Below, piece by piece: positions 8,757 to 20,000 of a stretch of 37,099 nucleotides of DNA. The notes beneath the pieces are model-generated. The model saw only the letters and a list, made by a program, of their open reading frames with translations, was not told the DNA's origin and made no database searches. The translations under genes and the position numbers were made by a program. The DNA lies in assembly GCA_030705825.1 (NCBI GenBank), contig JAUZPR010000017.1, positions 1 through 37,099 on the forward strand, read 5' to 3'. This stretch comes from Bacillota bacterium. Lineage in GTDB: Bacteria > Bacillota > Clostridia > Acetivibrionales > JANLFN01. Positions within the stretch are counted from its first letter, which is position 1. Every line of letters begins with the position of its first letter.

Positions 8757-9653
8757 CTATAAAAATAATTTTTTTGACTTCAGCATTGTACCTTCTGAAG
8801 TCATACTTACCGAACCTATTCCCAGAAAACGGTTGTCATTATCAAAAACCGCGGCCTCACCTTCTTGTATATCTTCCCGGTTCAGACTGAAAATAACACC
8901 GTTTATATACTTTTTAGTTTCATTATGGCTTAATTGGATTTTGTTATAATTCCTGAATACCTCTTCAACAGCAACTATTTTACTATCAAGATTGTTTTGG
9001 GCTACAGAAGCTTCAACCTCCTCCAATGTAACAGAAGAAGAAATATCAAACTCTCCCGCTTTCATTCTAAGAAGAAAAGACATGTGCCCGCCGCAGCCCA
9101 GCCTGTCCCCGATATCACTGCATAAAGTCCTTATATAGGTGCCTTTTGAACATGATATATCAAAAACAACCTTTACAGTTGCTTCGGCCCTGCTTATGTC
9201 AAGGACTTTCAATTCATATATATTAACCTCTCTGGCCTGCCGTTCTATAGTAATTCCCTCTCTGGCCAGTTCATAAAGTTTTTTTCCGTTAAACTTAAGA
9301 GCCGAGTACATGGGAGGGGTTTGAAGATATTTACCCCTAAAGCCAAGTATTGTATCACTAATTTCACTTATACTGTTCCTGACTTCGGATTTTCCAGTTA
9401 TCTCACCTGAGGAATCCTGTGTATCGGTGCTGACGCCTAGAACCATTTCAGCTCTGTAAAGCTTATCCTTTTCCATCATGTATTCGATTGCTTTTGTCGC
9501 TTTGCCTGCACAAACAGGTAAAACTCCTGCCGCATCGGGATCAAGAGTTCCTGTATGTCCTATTTTTTTTGTTTTCAATACCCGCCTTAGGTGGGCAATA
9601 ACATCAAAAGAAGTCATGCCTGGGGGTTTAAGTATGTTAATAATACCATCCAT
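8757..9653 (-). CDS. truB: tRNA pseudouridine(55) synthase TruB
   Basis: 298 aa; MDGIINILKPPGMTSFDVIAHLRR, KIGHTGTLDPDAAGVLPVCAGKATK. Confidence 0.97.
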   Translation of the reverse strand: MDGIINILKPPGMTSFDVIAHLRRVLKTKKIGHTGTLDPDAAGVLPVCAGKATKAIEYMMEKDKLYRAEMVLGVSTDTQDSSGEITGKSEVRNSISEISDTILGFRGKYLQTPPMYSALKFNGKKLYELAREGITIERQAREVNIYELKVLDISRAEATVKVVFDISCSKGTYIRTLCSDIGDRLGCGGHMSFLLRMKAGEFDISSSVTLEEVEASVAQNNLDSKIVAVEEVFRNYNKIQLSHNETKKYINGVIFSLNREDIQEGEAAVFDNDNRFLGIGSVSMTSEGTMLKSKKLFL

Positions 9654-9671
9654 TTATTAATTTTCACCTTG

Positions 9672-10637
9672 TTAGACCTTATACAGGACTTCCTTTATAT
9701 CATCAAGAAGCTTGCTTTTTATATCTTCTACCCTGCCTGCCGCAGTAAAGCCTGCAGCCCTTTTATGTCCGCCGCCCGAAAACATTCCGGCAATTACCGA
9801 TACATCAACATAGGCTTTGGATCTCAGGTTTGCCTTTACTTCGCCGTTGTCCCTCTGCCTGAGCATTACTGCAACCTCTACACCCTGAATATTCCTTGCA
9901 ATATTGACTATCCCGTCACAGTCCTCTTCCACAGCCTCGGCTTTTTTCATGTCCTGGTCTGTAAGAGTCAGGCAGGCTACCTTTCCATGCTCAAACAATT
10001 CCAATGATTCTATAGCAAAACCCATAAGCTTGACTTTGCGCAAAGTTGAAGTTTCAAATACCTTCTGGGATATTTCTGAAACATCTATTCCGGTGTTTAT
10101 AAGTTCTGAAATTATCTGATGCGTTAAAGCAGTTGTGTTACTGTATCTGAATCCGCCTGTATCTGTTGCAATTGCTACATAAAGGCATTCGGCCGCAGCT
10201 TTGTCCAAACCTGCACCTAACATTTTTATGATCTGATATATAATTTCACCCACTGCCGAAGATTTAGGGTCTACATAGTTTAGGAACGCAAATTCGGTAT
10301 TTGTTTTGTGGTGATCTATATTTATTGTCTTTTTTGCACTGTTGAACAGGAAATCCCTTTCTCCCAGCCTTCCCATATCACCGCAGTCCAGTGCCACAGC
10401 CACATCATATACAATGTTTTGATCCGTGTATATTTCAGTATTTTCCTTACCTGAAAGGAAGCTGTAGATATAGGGAATTTCTTCACTTAAATATATTTTT
10501 ACTTCCTTATTCAGCTTTTTAAGAGCCATAGCCAAAGCAAGACTTGAGCCCAAGCTGTCGCCATCTATGGATATATGCGGCAGAACAGCTATTTTTTCCG
10601 CACCTTTCAGCGTTGAAACAATATTGTCCAATGTCAT
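9672..10637 (-). CDS. nrnA: DHH family phosphoesterase, NrnA-type (nanoRNase/pAp phosphatase)
   Basis: ORF 9672..10643, likely ATG at 10637; DHH motif INIDHHKTN, C-terminal SGGGHKRAAGFTAAG (DHHA1). Confidence 0.92.
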   Translation of the reverse strand: MTLDNIVSTLKGAEKIAVLPHISIDGDSLGSSLALAMALKKLNKEVKIYLSEEIPYIYSFLSGKENTEIYTDQNIVYDVAVALDCGDMGRLGERDFLFNSAKKTINIDHHKTNTEFAFLNYVDPKSSAVGEIIYQIIKMLGAGLDKAAAECLYVAIATDTGGFRYSNTTALTHQIISELINTGIDVSEISQKVFETSTLRKVKLMGFAIESLELFEHGKVACLTLTDQDMKKAEAVEEDCDGIVNIARNIQGVEVAVMLRQRDNGEVKANLRSKAYVDVSVIAGMFSGGGHKRAAGFTAAGRVEDIKSKLLDDIKEVLYKV

Positions 10638-10648
10638 AATCAAGCCTC

Positions 10649-11005
10649 TTATTCTGTTATTTCATCTTTTTTAACCGTGTCATTTATAAGTTTGGTTATA
10701 TAAGCACCCTTTTCAATAGAATTATCAAGCTCAAACTGTATTTCAGGGGTATACCTCATCTGTATCCTGTGGCCTACTTCCCGCCTGATAAATCCGGCAG
10801 CGCTTTTCAAACCGTTGATGGCATTTTTCTTTTCTTCCTCGGTTCCGAATACACTGACAAACACCTTTGCATATCTTAAATCCCTGGTTACGTTAACAGC
10901 AGTCAGGCTTATTATTTTTGGAAGCCTTGGGTCCTTCAATTCATTATTTATTATACTGCTTATTTCCTTTTTCATTTCTTCTGAAATCCTGTCGGTTCTG
11001 TCCAT
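10649..11005 (-). CDS. rbfA: 30S ribosome-binding factor RbfA
   Basis: 118 aa; MDRTDRISEEMKKEISSIINNELKDPRL, typical RbfA; between infB and nrnA. Confidence 0.95.
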   Translation of the reverse strand: MDRTDRISEEMKKEISSIINNELKDPRLPKIISLTAVNVTRDLRYAKVFVSVFGTEEEKKNAINGLKSAAGFIRREVGHRIQMRYTPEIQFELDNSIEKGAYITKLINDTVKKDEITE

Positions 11006-11055
11006 AGCTTACCCTCCAAACTTTAATATGTTCTTTGGCAATGTTTATGAAGAAA

Positions 11056-11102
11056 CAGGTAATAGTGGATGCAAACAATATACCTGCATCACCTATTACC
11101 TG
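11056..11102. repeat. Long imperfect hairpin between infB and rbfA
   Basis: CAGGTAATAG (11056..11065) vs CTATTACCTG (11093..11102), plus ATGCA (11069..11073) vs TGCAT (11085..11089). Confidence 0.75.
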
Positions 11103-11125
11103 ACATTTAGACCCTTACATTAAAT

Positions 11126-14100
11126 TTATCTTGCTACTTCCTCCATCGTAAACGCTTCAATGACGTCTGCCTCTTTAATGTCATTGAATCTCTCTATAGA
11201 AAGACCACACTCGAAATTCTGGGCTACTTCCTTTACATCATCCTTGAATCTCTTAAGAGATGCAAGCTTGCCTTCATGTACTACTATTCCGTTTCTTACC
11301 ACACGCACATCTGAAGCTCTTACAATTTTGCCGTCAGTTACATAGCAGCCGGCAATTGTTCCGATTCCGGATACTTTGAAGGTTTGCCTGATTTCTGCAT
11401 GCCCAAGTACAACTTCCTTGAAGGTAGGATCCAGCATTCCCTTCATTGCTGCCTGTATATCTTCTATAGCATTGTAAATAACTCTGTAAAGTCTCATATC
11501 AACACCGGCATTCTTGGCTGCCTCAAGCACATTTGTTCCCGGTCTTACATTAAATCCGATGATAATTGCATTTGAAACCAGAGCCAGTGTGATATCGGAT
11601 TCGGTTATAGCACCTACACCGCCATGAATTATCTTGACTCTTACTTCATCATTGCTAAGCTTTTCAAGTGACTGTTTGACGGCTTCAACCGAACCTTGTA
11701 CATCTGCTTTTACTATGATATTAAGGTCTTTGACCTTACCTTCCTTAATCTGATTAAACAAATCGTCAAGAGTAATTCTGGCAGTAGATTTAAGCTGCTG
11801 TTCCCTCTGTTTAAGCTTACGTTTTTCTGCAAGCTGTTTTGCTATCTTTTCGTCATCTATTGCATAGAATACTTCACCTGCTTCAGGTACTTCAGGAAGT
11901 CCAAGTATTTCAACCGGTGTTGACGGACCTGCTTTTTTGATCTTGTGGCCTTTGTCATCCACCATGGCTCTTATTCTTCCTACAAGTGTTCCTGTTACCA
12001 ATGAATCGGCTACCTTTAAAGTACCTCTTTGAACAAGCATGGTAGCAACAGGACCCCTGTCCTTGTCAAGCTTGGCTTCAATAATTGTACCCTTTGCCTG
12101 CCTGTTTGGATTAACTTTTAATTCCATTATGTCCGCAGTCAAAAGAACCATTTCAAGAAGCTGGTCAATATTCTGCCTCTTTTTGGCTGAAACAGGAACA
12201 CATATAACATCTCCGCCCCATTCTTCAGCAACAAGTCCGTATTCGGTAAGCTCCTGCTTTACTCTGTCCGGATTGGCACCGGGTTTATCTATTTTATTGA
12301 TTGCTACAATAATCGATACGTTTGCTGCCTTTGCATGGTTTATTGCTTCAATGGTCTGAGGCATTACTCCATCATCAGCCGCAACAACAATTATTGCTAT
12401 ATCGGTAACCTGGGCTCCTCTTGCTCTCATGGCTGTGAATGCCTCATGGCCCGGAGTATCGAGGAAGGTTATATTCCTGTTGTTTATTTTTACGGTATAT
12501 GCACCAATATGCTGCGTAATACCGCCGGCTTCACTTTCAATAACGTTTGACTCTCTGATGGCATCCAGAAGAGAGGTCTTACCATGGTCAACGTGCCCCA
12601 TTACAACAACTACAGGCGGCCTTGGCTCTAGAGCTTCCTCATTGTCTTCCGTTTCATCAAAAAGGATATCCTCTTCATTAACTACAACAGCTTTTTCTGT
12701 TTTAACTTTGAACTCTTCAGCAACTAATGTTGCAGTATCAAAGTCAAGTTCCTGATTAAGGGTAGCCATCATGCCCAAGCCCATAAGCTTTTTAATAACT
12801 TCGGTTGAAGTCTTTTTCAGTGCTTCAGCCAAATCTTTGAGTATGATAGTCTCAGGAATAGTAATTGAAGTCAGCACAGCTCTTGGAGGAATATGCTTGA
12901 CTTCCTGAACTCTTCCGTCCTTCCTTGCCCTCTGGTTCTTCTTTTTCTTGACATCAGAATCATCATAAAACTCATTCAATATATAATCTTCAGATAATAT
13001 TTCATTGATACCTTTTTTCTCAACCAATATTTTCTGAGGTTTGAATTTCTTATCCCTGTCTGATCCTTGGCCTTTTGGAACATCCTTTTTTTGTTCCCTC
13101 TTGGAATCCTTGTCTACATCCTTGTTTGCAAACTCCCTTCTAACTTCTGTTTTCTGGGAATTGATAGTTTCCTTCTGTGCTTCGGTCAGATCCAGTTTAG
13201 GCATATCAAGACCTCTTCCGCCCTGGTTCTGTGCAGGCCTTGGCCTGTCTCCGAATCTATTTGACGGTCCGCCCTGCGGTCTACCCTGGCCGCCCTGTGG
13301 TCCACCTTGGGGTCTGTTTTGCCAACTGGGCCTGTTATCGCCAGGTCCACCCTGTGGCCTGCCGTAATTGCCTTGAGGCCTTCCATAAGATCCCTGCTGG
13401 CGGTCCTGTCCTTGTGAAAATCTGTTGTCAGGCCTACCATCCGGTCTTCTCTGAAAACCTCCCTGCTGACGGTTTTCAGGCCCTCTTGGGCCTTGACCCT
13501 GCGGTCTGTCATAATGAGGTCTCTGCTGATAGGGTCTACTATCATTTCTAGGCGCACCCTGCCTGTTGTCATCTCTTCTTTGTGTTTCTGGCCTTTGCCC
13601 TTCATATTCCCTTGATACGGGCCTTCTAAACTGCTGCTCTGAAGGAGGACTCTGTCTGGGTGCTTTATTTATATCTTCACCGGCAGTATTTACTGGCTGA
13701 TTTTTAATTGTGTTTTCTTCCGAAGCAGCAACCTTTGGAGTTTCTTTTTCTATTTTATTCTTTTCTTCCGGTTTTACTGCTGATACTTGTGCTTGCTGCT
13801 GAACAGGCAGTTGTGTTTTAGAATGTGCTGTCTGCTCTGGATTCTGCTGAACTGGTGCCGGCGTCTGATTTACAGCTTTATGCTCTGGTTTTACAGGTGT
13901 AGTAACTTCCTGTCTTGTTTCTTTTTGATGAGTATCTTTAATTGGCGTATCTTTTACCATATCCTTTTTTGTTTCTGGCTTTTGAGCAGCCATTACATCC
14001 CTTCTAAAATCAGTTCTATTATCCCTGGTATAACCCATTCTCAATCCCGAGTTTGCATCAGCTACCCTGAACATATCATTCTTTTGATTGCCTTTGTTTC

Positions 14101-14479
14101 CACTCCTTACATCCTTGCCTATCTCATTTCTATGAACATCCTGTTGTACAGGCTTGCTATCATTCTCATTTTTAGTATCTATAATTATCTCTGTTGTTCT
14201 TATTATTCTTGGTACATTTTTTGTTTCTTTCTTAGGTTCACTCTTAGGAGGTGTTACAGGGACAGCCTTTTTATCCTCAGTATCACTTTTTTTCTCTTGA
14301 TGCTTGATTACTCCTATGTGATCGTAAAGAGCTTTTAATTCATGGTCATCCAGTAAGCTCATGTGGTTCTTGACATGTACGTTTATCTCTTCAAGCTTTT
14401 CCATAAGCCTTTTACTGGTTGTATTAAGCTCTTTCGCCAATTCATAAACTCTATATTTTTCCAATCTGTTCACCCCCAA
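11126..14479 (-). CDS. infB: Translation initiation factor IF-2
   Basis: IF2_N domain, long low-complexity linker, G domain [20 protein letters not shown]...[10 protein letters not shown]...[18 protein letters not shown]. Start is uncertain (no ATG; GTG 14473 or TTG 14464 are possible). Confidence 0.97.
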   Translation of the reverse strand: MGVNRLEKYRVYELAKELNTTSKRLMEKLEEINVHVKNHMSLLDDHELKALYDHIGVIKHQEKKSDTEDKKAVPVTPPKSEPKKETKNVPRIIRTTEIIIDTKNENDSKPVQQDVHRNEIGKDVRSGNKGNQKNDMFRVADANSGLRMGYTRDNRTDFRRDVMAAQKPETKKDMVKDTPIKDTHQKETRQEVTTPVKPEHKAVNQTPAPVQQNPEQTAHSKTQLPVQQQAQVSAVKPEEKNKIEKETPKVAASEENTIKNQPVNTAGEDINKAPRQSPPSEQQFRRPVSREYEGQRPETQRRDDNRQGAPRNDSRPYQQRPHYDRPQGQGPRGPENRQQGGFQRRPDGRPDNRFSQGQDRQQGSYGRPQGNYGRPQGGPGDNRPSWQNRPQGGPQGGQGRPQGGPSNRFGDRPRPAQNQGGRGLDMPKLDLTEAQKETINSQKTEVRREFANKDVDKDSKREQKKDVPKGQGSDRDKKFKPQKILVEKKGINEILSEDYILNEFYDDSDVKKKKNQRARKDGRVQEVKHIPPRAVLTSITIPETIILKDLAEALKKTSTEVIKKLMGLGMMATLNQELDFDTATLVAEEFKVKTEKAVVVNEEDILFDETEDNEEALEPRPPVVVVMGHVDHGKTSLLDAIRESNVIESEAGGITQHIGAYTVKINNRNITFLDTPGHEAFTAMRARGAQVTDIAIIVVAADDGVMPQTIEAINHAKAANVSIIVAINKIDKPGANPDRVKQELTEYGLVAEEWGGDVICVPVSAKKRQNIDQLLEMVLLTADIMELKVNPNRQAKGTIIEAKLDKDRGPVATMLVQRGTLKVADSLVTGTLVGRIRAMVDDKGHKIKKAGPSTPVEILGLPEVPEAGEVFYAIDDEKIAKQLAEKRKLKQREQQLKSTARITLDDLFNQIKEGKVKDLNIIVKADVQGSVEAVKQSLEKLSNDEVRVKIIHGGVGAITESDITLALVSNAIIIGFNVRPGTNVLEAAKNAGVDMRLYRVIYNAIEDIQAAMKGMLDPTFKEVVLGHAEIRQTFKVSGIGTIAGCYVTDGKIVRASDVRVVRNGIVVHEGKLASLKRFKDDVKEVAQNFECGLSIERFNDIKEADVIEAFTMEEVAR

Positions 14480-14795
14480 ATTCTAAATGGTCCTTGTCAA
14501 TCATTTCGGCCAACCTATCTGCAAATCCCTTATCAAGTATCGCAGCGACCGATCGTGCATCTTTACCTGTATAGCTTCCGATCAATTCCTTCTTTCCAAA
14601 AATTCTGAATGCTATATTTCTATAACTGCATATGTCTGTAAACTTTTTTTTAGTATTATCCGAAGCATCCTCCGCAATAATCAACAACTTCACTTTTTCT
14701 CTTTTTAAAGCTCTTTCACAGGTGTCATCACCTGATACAAGCCTTCCTGCCTTTACAGCAAGACCCATGAAAGAGTATATCCTATTGGTCATCAT
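14451..14795 (-). CDS. ylxQ: L7Ae/L30e family ribosomal protein YlxQ
   Basis: 114 aa; [41 protein letters not shown]; located between ylxR and infB. Confidence 0.88.
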   Translation of the reverse strand: MMTNRIYSFMGLAVKAGRLVSGDDTCERALKREKVKLLIIAEDASDNTKKKFTDICSYRNIAFRIFGKKELIGSYTGKDARSVAAILDKGFADRLAEMIDKDHLEFGGEQIGKI

Positions 14796-15057
14796 TTTCC
14801 TCCAGCTGCTGTTTTAATGTATCGTATACCTCATCACTGATCTGCGCCTCAAAAGCCCGTTCCAATCTTTTTCCCTTCTTTGCTTTTTCAAAGCAGGACA
14901 CATTCCTGCAGATATAGGCGCCTCTCCCAGGCTTTTTCCCTGTAAAGTCCACACTGGTTTCATTTTCCTTATTTCTTACAATCCTGATCAGTTCCTTCTT
15001 GGGTTTCATTTCCTGGCATCCAAGGCACATACGCATTGGTACCTTTTTCTGCTTCAT
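14782..15057 (-). CDS. ylxR: YlxR family RNA-binding protein (DUF448)
   Basis: ORF 14782..15069, ATG at 15057 preceded by GGGGTGG; KVPMRMCLGCQEMKPKKELIRIVR, KKPGRGAYICRNVSCFEKA. Confidence 0.92.
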   Translation of the reverse strand: MKQKKVPMRMCLGCQEMKPKKELIRIVRNKENETSVDFTGKKPGRGAYICRNVSCFEKAKKGKRLERAFEAQISDEVYDTLKQQLEENDDQ

Positions 15058-15118
15058 TAAAAATACCACCCCGTATCTTTCTAAAAGGCATACATAAACG
15101 GCTGCTGCCTGGACAATA

Positions 15119-16255
15119 TTATTCCTGTTCCTGATCGTTTTCTTCGTCTTCCGTTACGTTTTCAAGTTCATTTACATCATCATAACTCTCATCATAGTTT
15201 AACAATTGCTGCTCTATAGTAGCCCTTAACTGGGATTCGCTCTTGATATCTATTTTCCAACCGGTAAGCTTTGCAGCAAGCCTGGCGTTCTGGCCTTCCT
15301 TGCCTATTGCCAGTGAAAGCTGAAAATCCGGAACTGTAACCTTTGCAGATTTCTCTTCTTCATTGATATCCACCCGGATAACCTTGGCAGGGCTTAAGCT
15401 GCTTGATATAAATTCTTCCGGGCTGCTGCTCCATTTAATTATATCTATCTTCTCGCCTCTAAGCTCGTCAACGACACTCTGAACCCTTGTACCCTTCTGC
15501 CCTACACAGGCACCTACAGGATCCACATTATCATCTTTTGAGAAGACTGCGATTTTAGTCCTGGAGCCTGGTTCTCTGGCAATGCTTTTTATCTCGACAA
15601 TTCCTTCGTGAATTTCAGGAACTTCAAGTTCAAAAAGCCTTTTTACAAGCCACGGGTGTGTTCTGGAAACCAGAATCTGAGGCCCCTTCGTGGTTTTTTT
15701 GACTTCGGTGATATAGGTCTTCAACCTGTCATTGAACCTGTATTCCTCACCCATTGTCTGTTCAGACGGCGGAAGTGTAGCTTCGGTTTTACCAAGGTCT
15801 ATTATAACATTTTTTCTTTCAGACCTCTGGATTATTCCGGTCACTATATCCCCTTCCTTATTTATAAATTCATCGTAAATAATTCCTCTTTCGGCTTCCC
15901 TTATTTTTTGCACAACCACCTGTTTTGCAGTCTGTGCGGCAATTCTGCCGAATTTTTTAGGAGTAACCTCAATTTCTGCTGTATCTTCCAGTTCATATTT
16001 CTTACTGACTTTTTTTGCTTCGTCAAGGGAGATATCCAGGAAATCATCCTCAGGCTGGTCGGTAACCCTCTTCAAAGCATAAACACGAACATCTCCTGTT
16101 TCTCTATCTATAGTTACTTTAACATTCTGTGCCGTGCCGAAATTTTTCTTATATGCAGAAATTAAAGCTGCTTCAATAGCCTCTATTAGAATTTCCTTAT
16201 CTATGCCCTTCTCTTTTTGTAATTGTTCAAGTGCCAGAATCAATTCGGAACTCAT
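15119..16255 (-). CDS. nusA: Transcription termination/antitermination factor NusA
   Basis: 378 aa; LILALEQLQKEKGIDKEILIEAIEAALISAYKKNFG, DPVGACVGQKGTRVQSVVDELRGEKIDII (KH), FQLSLAIGKEGQNARLAAKLTGWKIDIKSE. Confidence 0.97.
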   Translation of the reverse strand: MSSELILALEQLQKEKGIDKEILIEAIEAALISAYKKNFGTAQNVKVTIDRETGDVRVYALKRVTDQPEDDFLDISLDEAKKVSKKYELEDTAEIEVTPKKFGRIAAQTAKQVVVQKIREAERGIIYDEFINKEGDIVTGIIQRSERKNVIIDLGKTEATLPPSEQTMGEEYRFNDRLKTYITEVKKTTKGPQILVSRTHPWLVKRLFELEVPEIHEGIVEIKSIAREPGSRTKIAVFSKDDNVDPVGACVGQKGTRVQSVVDELRGEKIDIIKWSSSPEEFISSSLSPAKVIRVDINEEEKSAKVTVPDFQLSLAIGKEGQNARLAAKLTGWKIDIKSESQLRATIEQQLLNYDESYDDVNELENVTEDEENDQEQE

Positions 16256-16271
16256 TTTTCCCTTAACCTCC

Positions 16272-16739
16272 CTATTTGAATTTCACAGCCCGTTTGACAA
16301 TAGCAACTTTTTCCCTGTCAAACCCAACTATTTCACTAGATGTCAATTTAATCGAAATAATATTTTCATCCAAACCTATCAATTCGCCTTCAAAAATCTT
16401 CTGCCCGTCAATAGGCTGGAAAAGTTTCAATTCTACAGTCTCACCCTTGTATCGTACAAAATCACTGTCCTTTTTCAAAGGCCTGTCTAGTCCCGGGGAA
16501 GATACCTCAAGGAAATATGCCTGTTCTATCGGATCGGTCTGGTCCAGCAGATCGCTTATTTCCTCACTTACAATCTGACAATCGTCAATGGTAATTCCTC
16601 CGGGCTTATCTATGTATATTCTGAGATACCGGTTGGCGCCCTCCTTTACAAACTCAACATCGACAAGTTCGAATTTGTTTTTGTCTGTCACAGGCTTGGC
16701 AAGCTCGGCAATAATATCCTCAATCCTTCTTTTAGTCAT
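16272..16739 (-). CDS. rimP: Ribosome maturation factor RimP
   Basis: ORF 16272..16853; likely true start at ATG 16739 (MTKRRIEDIIAELAKPVTDKN) preceded by GGAGG; SSPGLDRPLKKDSDFVRY. Confidence 0.93.
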   Translation of the reverse strand: MTKRRIEDIIAELAKPVTDKNKFELVDVEFVKEGANRYLRIYIDKPGGITIDDCQIVSEEISDLLDQTDPIEQAYFLEVSSPGLDRPLKKDSDFVRYKGETVELKLFQPIDGQKIFEGELIGLDENIISIKLTSSEIVGFDREKVAIVKRAVKFK

Positions 16740-16810
16740 GCTAACCTCCGTCTTTTGGCCAAAGGACCGAATATGGTCTTGGTTACGCAACAAGTAGTCC
16801 AACAAAGCGA

Positions 16811-16833
16811 AAGAGTGGGAACAACCCACTCTT
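16811..16833 (-). promoter_or_regulatory. Perfect hairpin in the rimP 5' leader
   Basis: AAGAGTGGG (16811..16819)/CCCACTCTT (16825..16833), 9-bp stem with 5-nt loop, ~70 nt upstream of the rimP start. Confidence 0.6.
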
Positions 16834-17008
16834 CTACTCAAAATGATATTCACCCTTTAGTCAAGAAGTATTATATCATTATTATCTGTAATAAGCAATA
16901 ATTTATTACTTTTTTTGAAATTAATATGCTTCAAACATAACTATTTTAACAAGTTTAAAACATTACCGAAAAACAACCTGTAATCCTGTGACGTTAAACC
17001 CGATACTA

Positions 17009-20000
17009 TTAAAACAGGCACAGCTGATTGCTCTCAGGCAGATCTTTAAGGCAGCCGTTATTCTGGAGTATTTCTATAACCGATTTGCTTATTTTAGCTC
17101 TTACTCTCAGATCGTCAATTGAGAGGAATGGACCGCCCTTCCTTGCTTCAACCATATTCTGGGCTGCAGAAATACCCAGACCCTGCAGTGCGTTCAAAGA
17201 TGGTCTTATACCATCGGATTCAATAATGAATTTTGTGGCTTGCGAATGATACAAATCCACAGGCAGGAATTTTATTCCCCTGGCATACATCTCATTTGCA
17301 ACTTCCATTATCGTAAGAACGTTTTTTTCCTTTTGGGTCATATTATTCCCCTTTTTCTCATATTCCTTTATCTTGTTCCTTACCTTGTCCCTTCCGCAGG
17401 TCATCAGTTCGGCGTCAAATTCGTCGGCTCTGACTGTAAAATAGGTAGTATAGAAGGCTTGTGGATAATAAACCTTGAACCAGGCTATTCTGAAAGCCAT
17501 CATTACATATGCCGCCGCATGAGCTTTGGGGAACATGTACTTGATCTTTTTACAGGAACCTATATACCAGCCCGGAACCTTGTTCTGCTTCATTATTTCC
17601 TCATATTCCTCTTTAAGACCCTTTCCTTTCCTCACGTCCTCCATTATCTTGAAGGAAGTTTTCGGGGGAAGTCCTGCATGCAGAAGGTATATCATTATAT
17701 CATCCCTGCAGCAGATAGCCTCTGAAAGCGTTGCCGAGCCTTGTTTTATCAATTCCTGTGCGTTGTTGAGCCAAACATCGGTTCCGTGGGAAAGGCCCGA
17801 AATCCTTATCAGCTCTGAAAATGTGCTTGGTTTTGTATCTACCAGCATTTGCCTTACGAATTTTGTACCGAATTCGGGTATTGCAAAAGTACCCACTTCA
17901 CTGTCTACATCCTCCGGTTTTATACCCAGAGCCTCTGTATTATGGAAAAGGCTCATGGTTTTTTTATCGTCAAGTGGTATTGTTCTTGCATCCACTCCTG
18001 TAAGATCCTCAAGCATCCTTATTACGGTAGGATCGTCATGTCCAAGTATGTCCAGTTTGAGAAGCCTTCCACTTATGGAATGGTAATCAAAATGGGTTGT
18101 TATAATATTCGATTCGGTATCATCGGCAGGCCTTTGAATAGGACAGAACTCATATATATCCCTGTCCTGGGGAACAATCATTACACCTCCGGGGTGCTGT
18201 CCGGTAGTCCTTTTTATTCCGGTACAGCCTCTTACAAGCCTGTTGATCTCGGCATTTGTTACAACGATACCTCTTTCGTCCAGATAATTTTTAACAAAAC
18301 CATATGCGGTCTTATCTGCTATTGTACCTATTGTTCCGGCCCTGTAAACATGGCCCACACCAAAAAGCTCCTCGGTGTACTTGTGTGCCTTGGGCTGATA
18401 ATCTCCCGAGAAGTTCAAGTCGATATCAGGCTCCTTGTCCCCGTCAAACCCAAGGAAGGTTTCGAACGGAATGTCATAGCCGTCTTTTTTCATACTGGTC
18501 TTACAATTGGGACATTCCTTTTCAGGCAGGTCAAATCCGCAGCCGTAGCTTCCGTCATCAACAAATTCAGTATGCTTGCAGCTGGTGCAAATGTAATGTG
18601 GAGGAAGCGAATTAACCTCTGTTATTCCTACCATGTTTGCAACAAAGGAAGATCCTACCGATCCTCTGGAACCGACGAGATAACCGTCACTTAGCGATTT
18701 CCAAACCAACTTTTGCGCTATTATGTACATAACTGAAAAACCGTTTTTTATAATTGAATTCAATTCCTTGTCCAAACGGTCTCTAACTACCGTCGGGAGA
18801 GGATCTCCGTATATCTCCAGAGCCTTGCTTTCGGCAAGCCTTTTTATTTCTTCCTCTGCACCTTCTATACTTGGCGGGAAGGTCCCGTCCGGAATGGGTA
18901 TTATCTCATCTACAGAATCTGCAATTTTATTTGTATTGGTCACAACTACTTCGTAAGCTTTTTCCTTACCAAGATATTCAAATTCATCCAGCATCTCGCC
19001 TGTTGTCCTGAAATACAAAGGTGCCTGGTTATCGGCATCATCAAAGCCCTGCCCGGCCATCAGAATACGTCTGTACGCCTCATCCCTCGGGTCCATGAAA
19101 TGCACGTCGCAGGTGGCAACTACAGGTTTTCCAAGTTCATCACCCAGTTTTACTATTCGCCGGTTTATGTTCTTAAGCTCTTCCTGGCTTCCGACCTTGC
19201 CGTTGTTAATAAGGAACTGGTTATTACCCAGAGGCTGTATCTCGAGATAATCGTAAAATCTTGCTATCTTTGTGATTTCCTCATCACTTTTGCTGTTTAC
19301 AATAGCGGAATAAAGCTCCCCTGCTTCACAGGCGCTGCCTAAAATCAAACCTTCTCTGTATTTCAAAAGCAGCTTTTTAGGTACTCTGGGCTTTTTGTGA
19401 AAATAATTCAAATGTGAATAGGATACTATTTTATATAGGTTTCTTAATCCAGTATAATTTGACGCAAGAATTATTGCATGATGCGTACCTGCTTTAGCAT
19501 AATTTTCGCATGAATCAAACATACTCTCTATGGAGTTGACCGATTCAGCACCCATTTCCTTAAGCAATAAGATACATTTTAAAAGTATGTAAGCTGTAGT
19601 TTTGGCATCATCCAAGGCTCTGTGGTGGTTATCCATTTTTATTTTCAGATGCTTTGCAACTGCATCCAGTCTGTACCTCTCAAGTCCAGGATACAGGCAC
19701 CTGCATAGCTGCAGTGTATCAATGATTGTGTTTTCAACCTTCAAATCACATTTGTTTGCATAATACTTTATAAATCCAAGGTCAAAGGGAGAGTTGTGGG
19801 CAACAACCACCGAGTCCCCGATAAATTCCAACAGCAGGGGCAGAACTTCATTTACTAAAGGCGCATCCTTGACCATATCATCAGTTATTCCAGTAAGCTT
19901 GGTAATGAAAGCCGGAATAGGTATTTCAGGATTTACAAATGATGAAAATTCTTCTGTAACCTCGCCATTTTTTATCTTTACAGCTCCTATTTCGGTGATT

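Noticed and set aside
13186-13605. 139-aa minus-strand ORF in another frame of infB
   Set aside because: Out-of-frame reading of the repetitive GRPQGG linker; a by-product of compositional bias.
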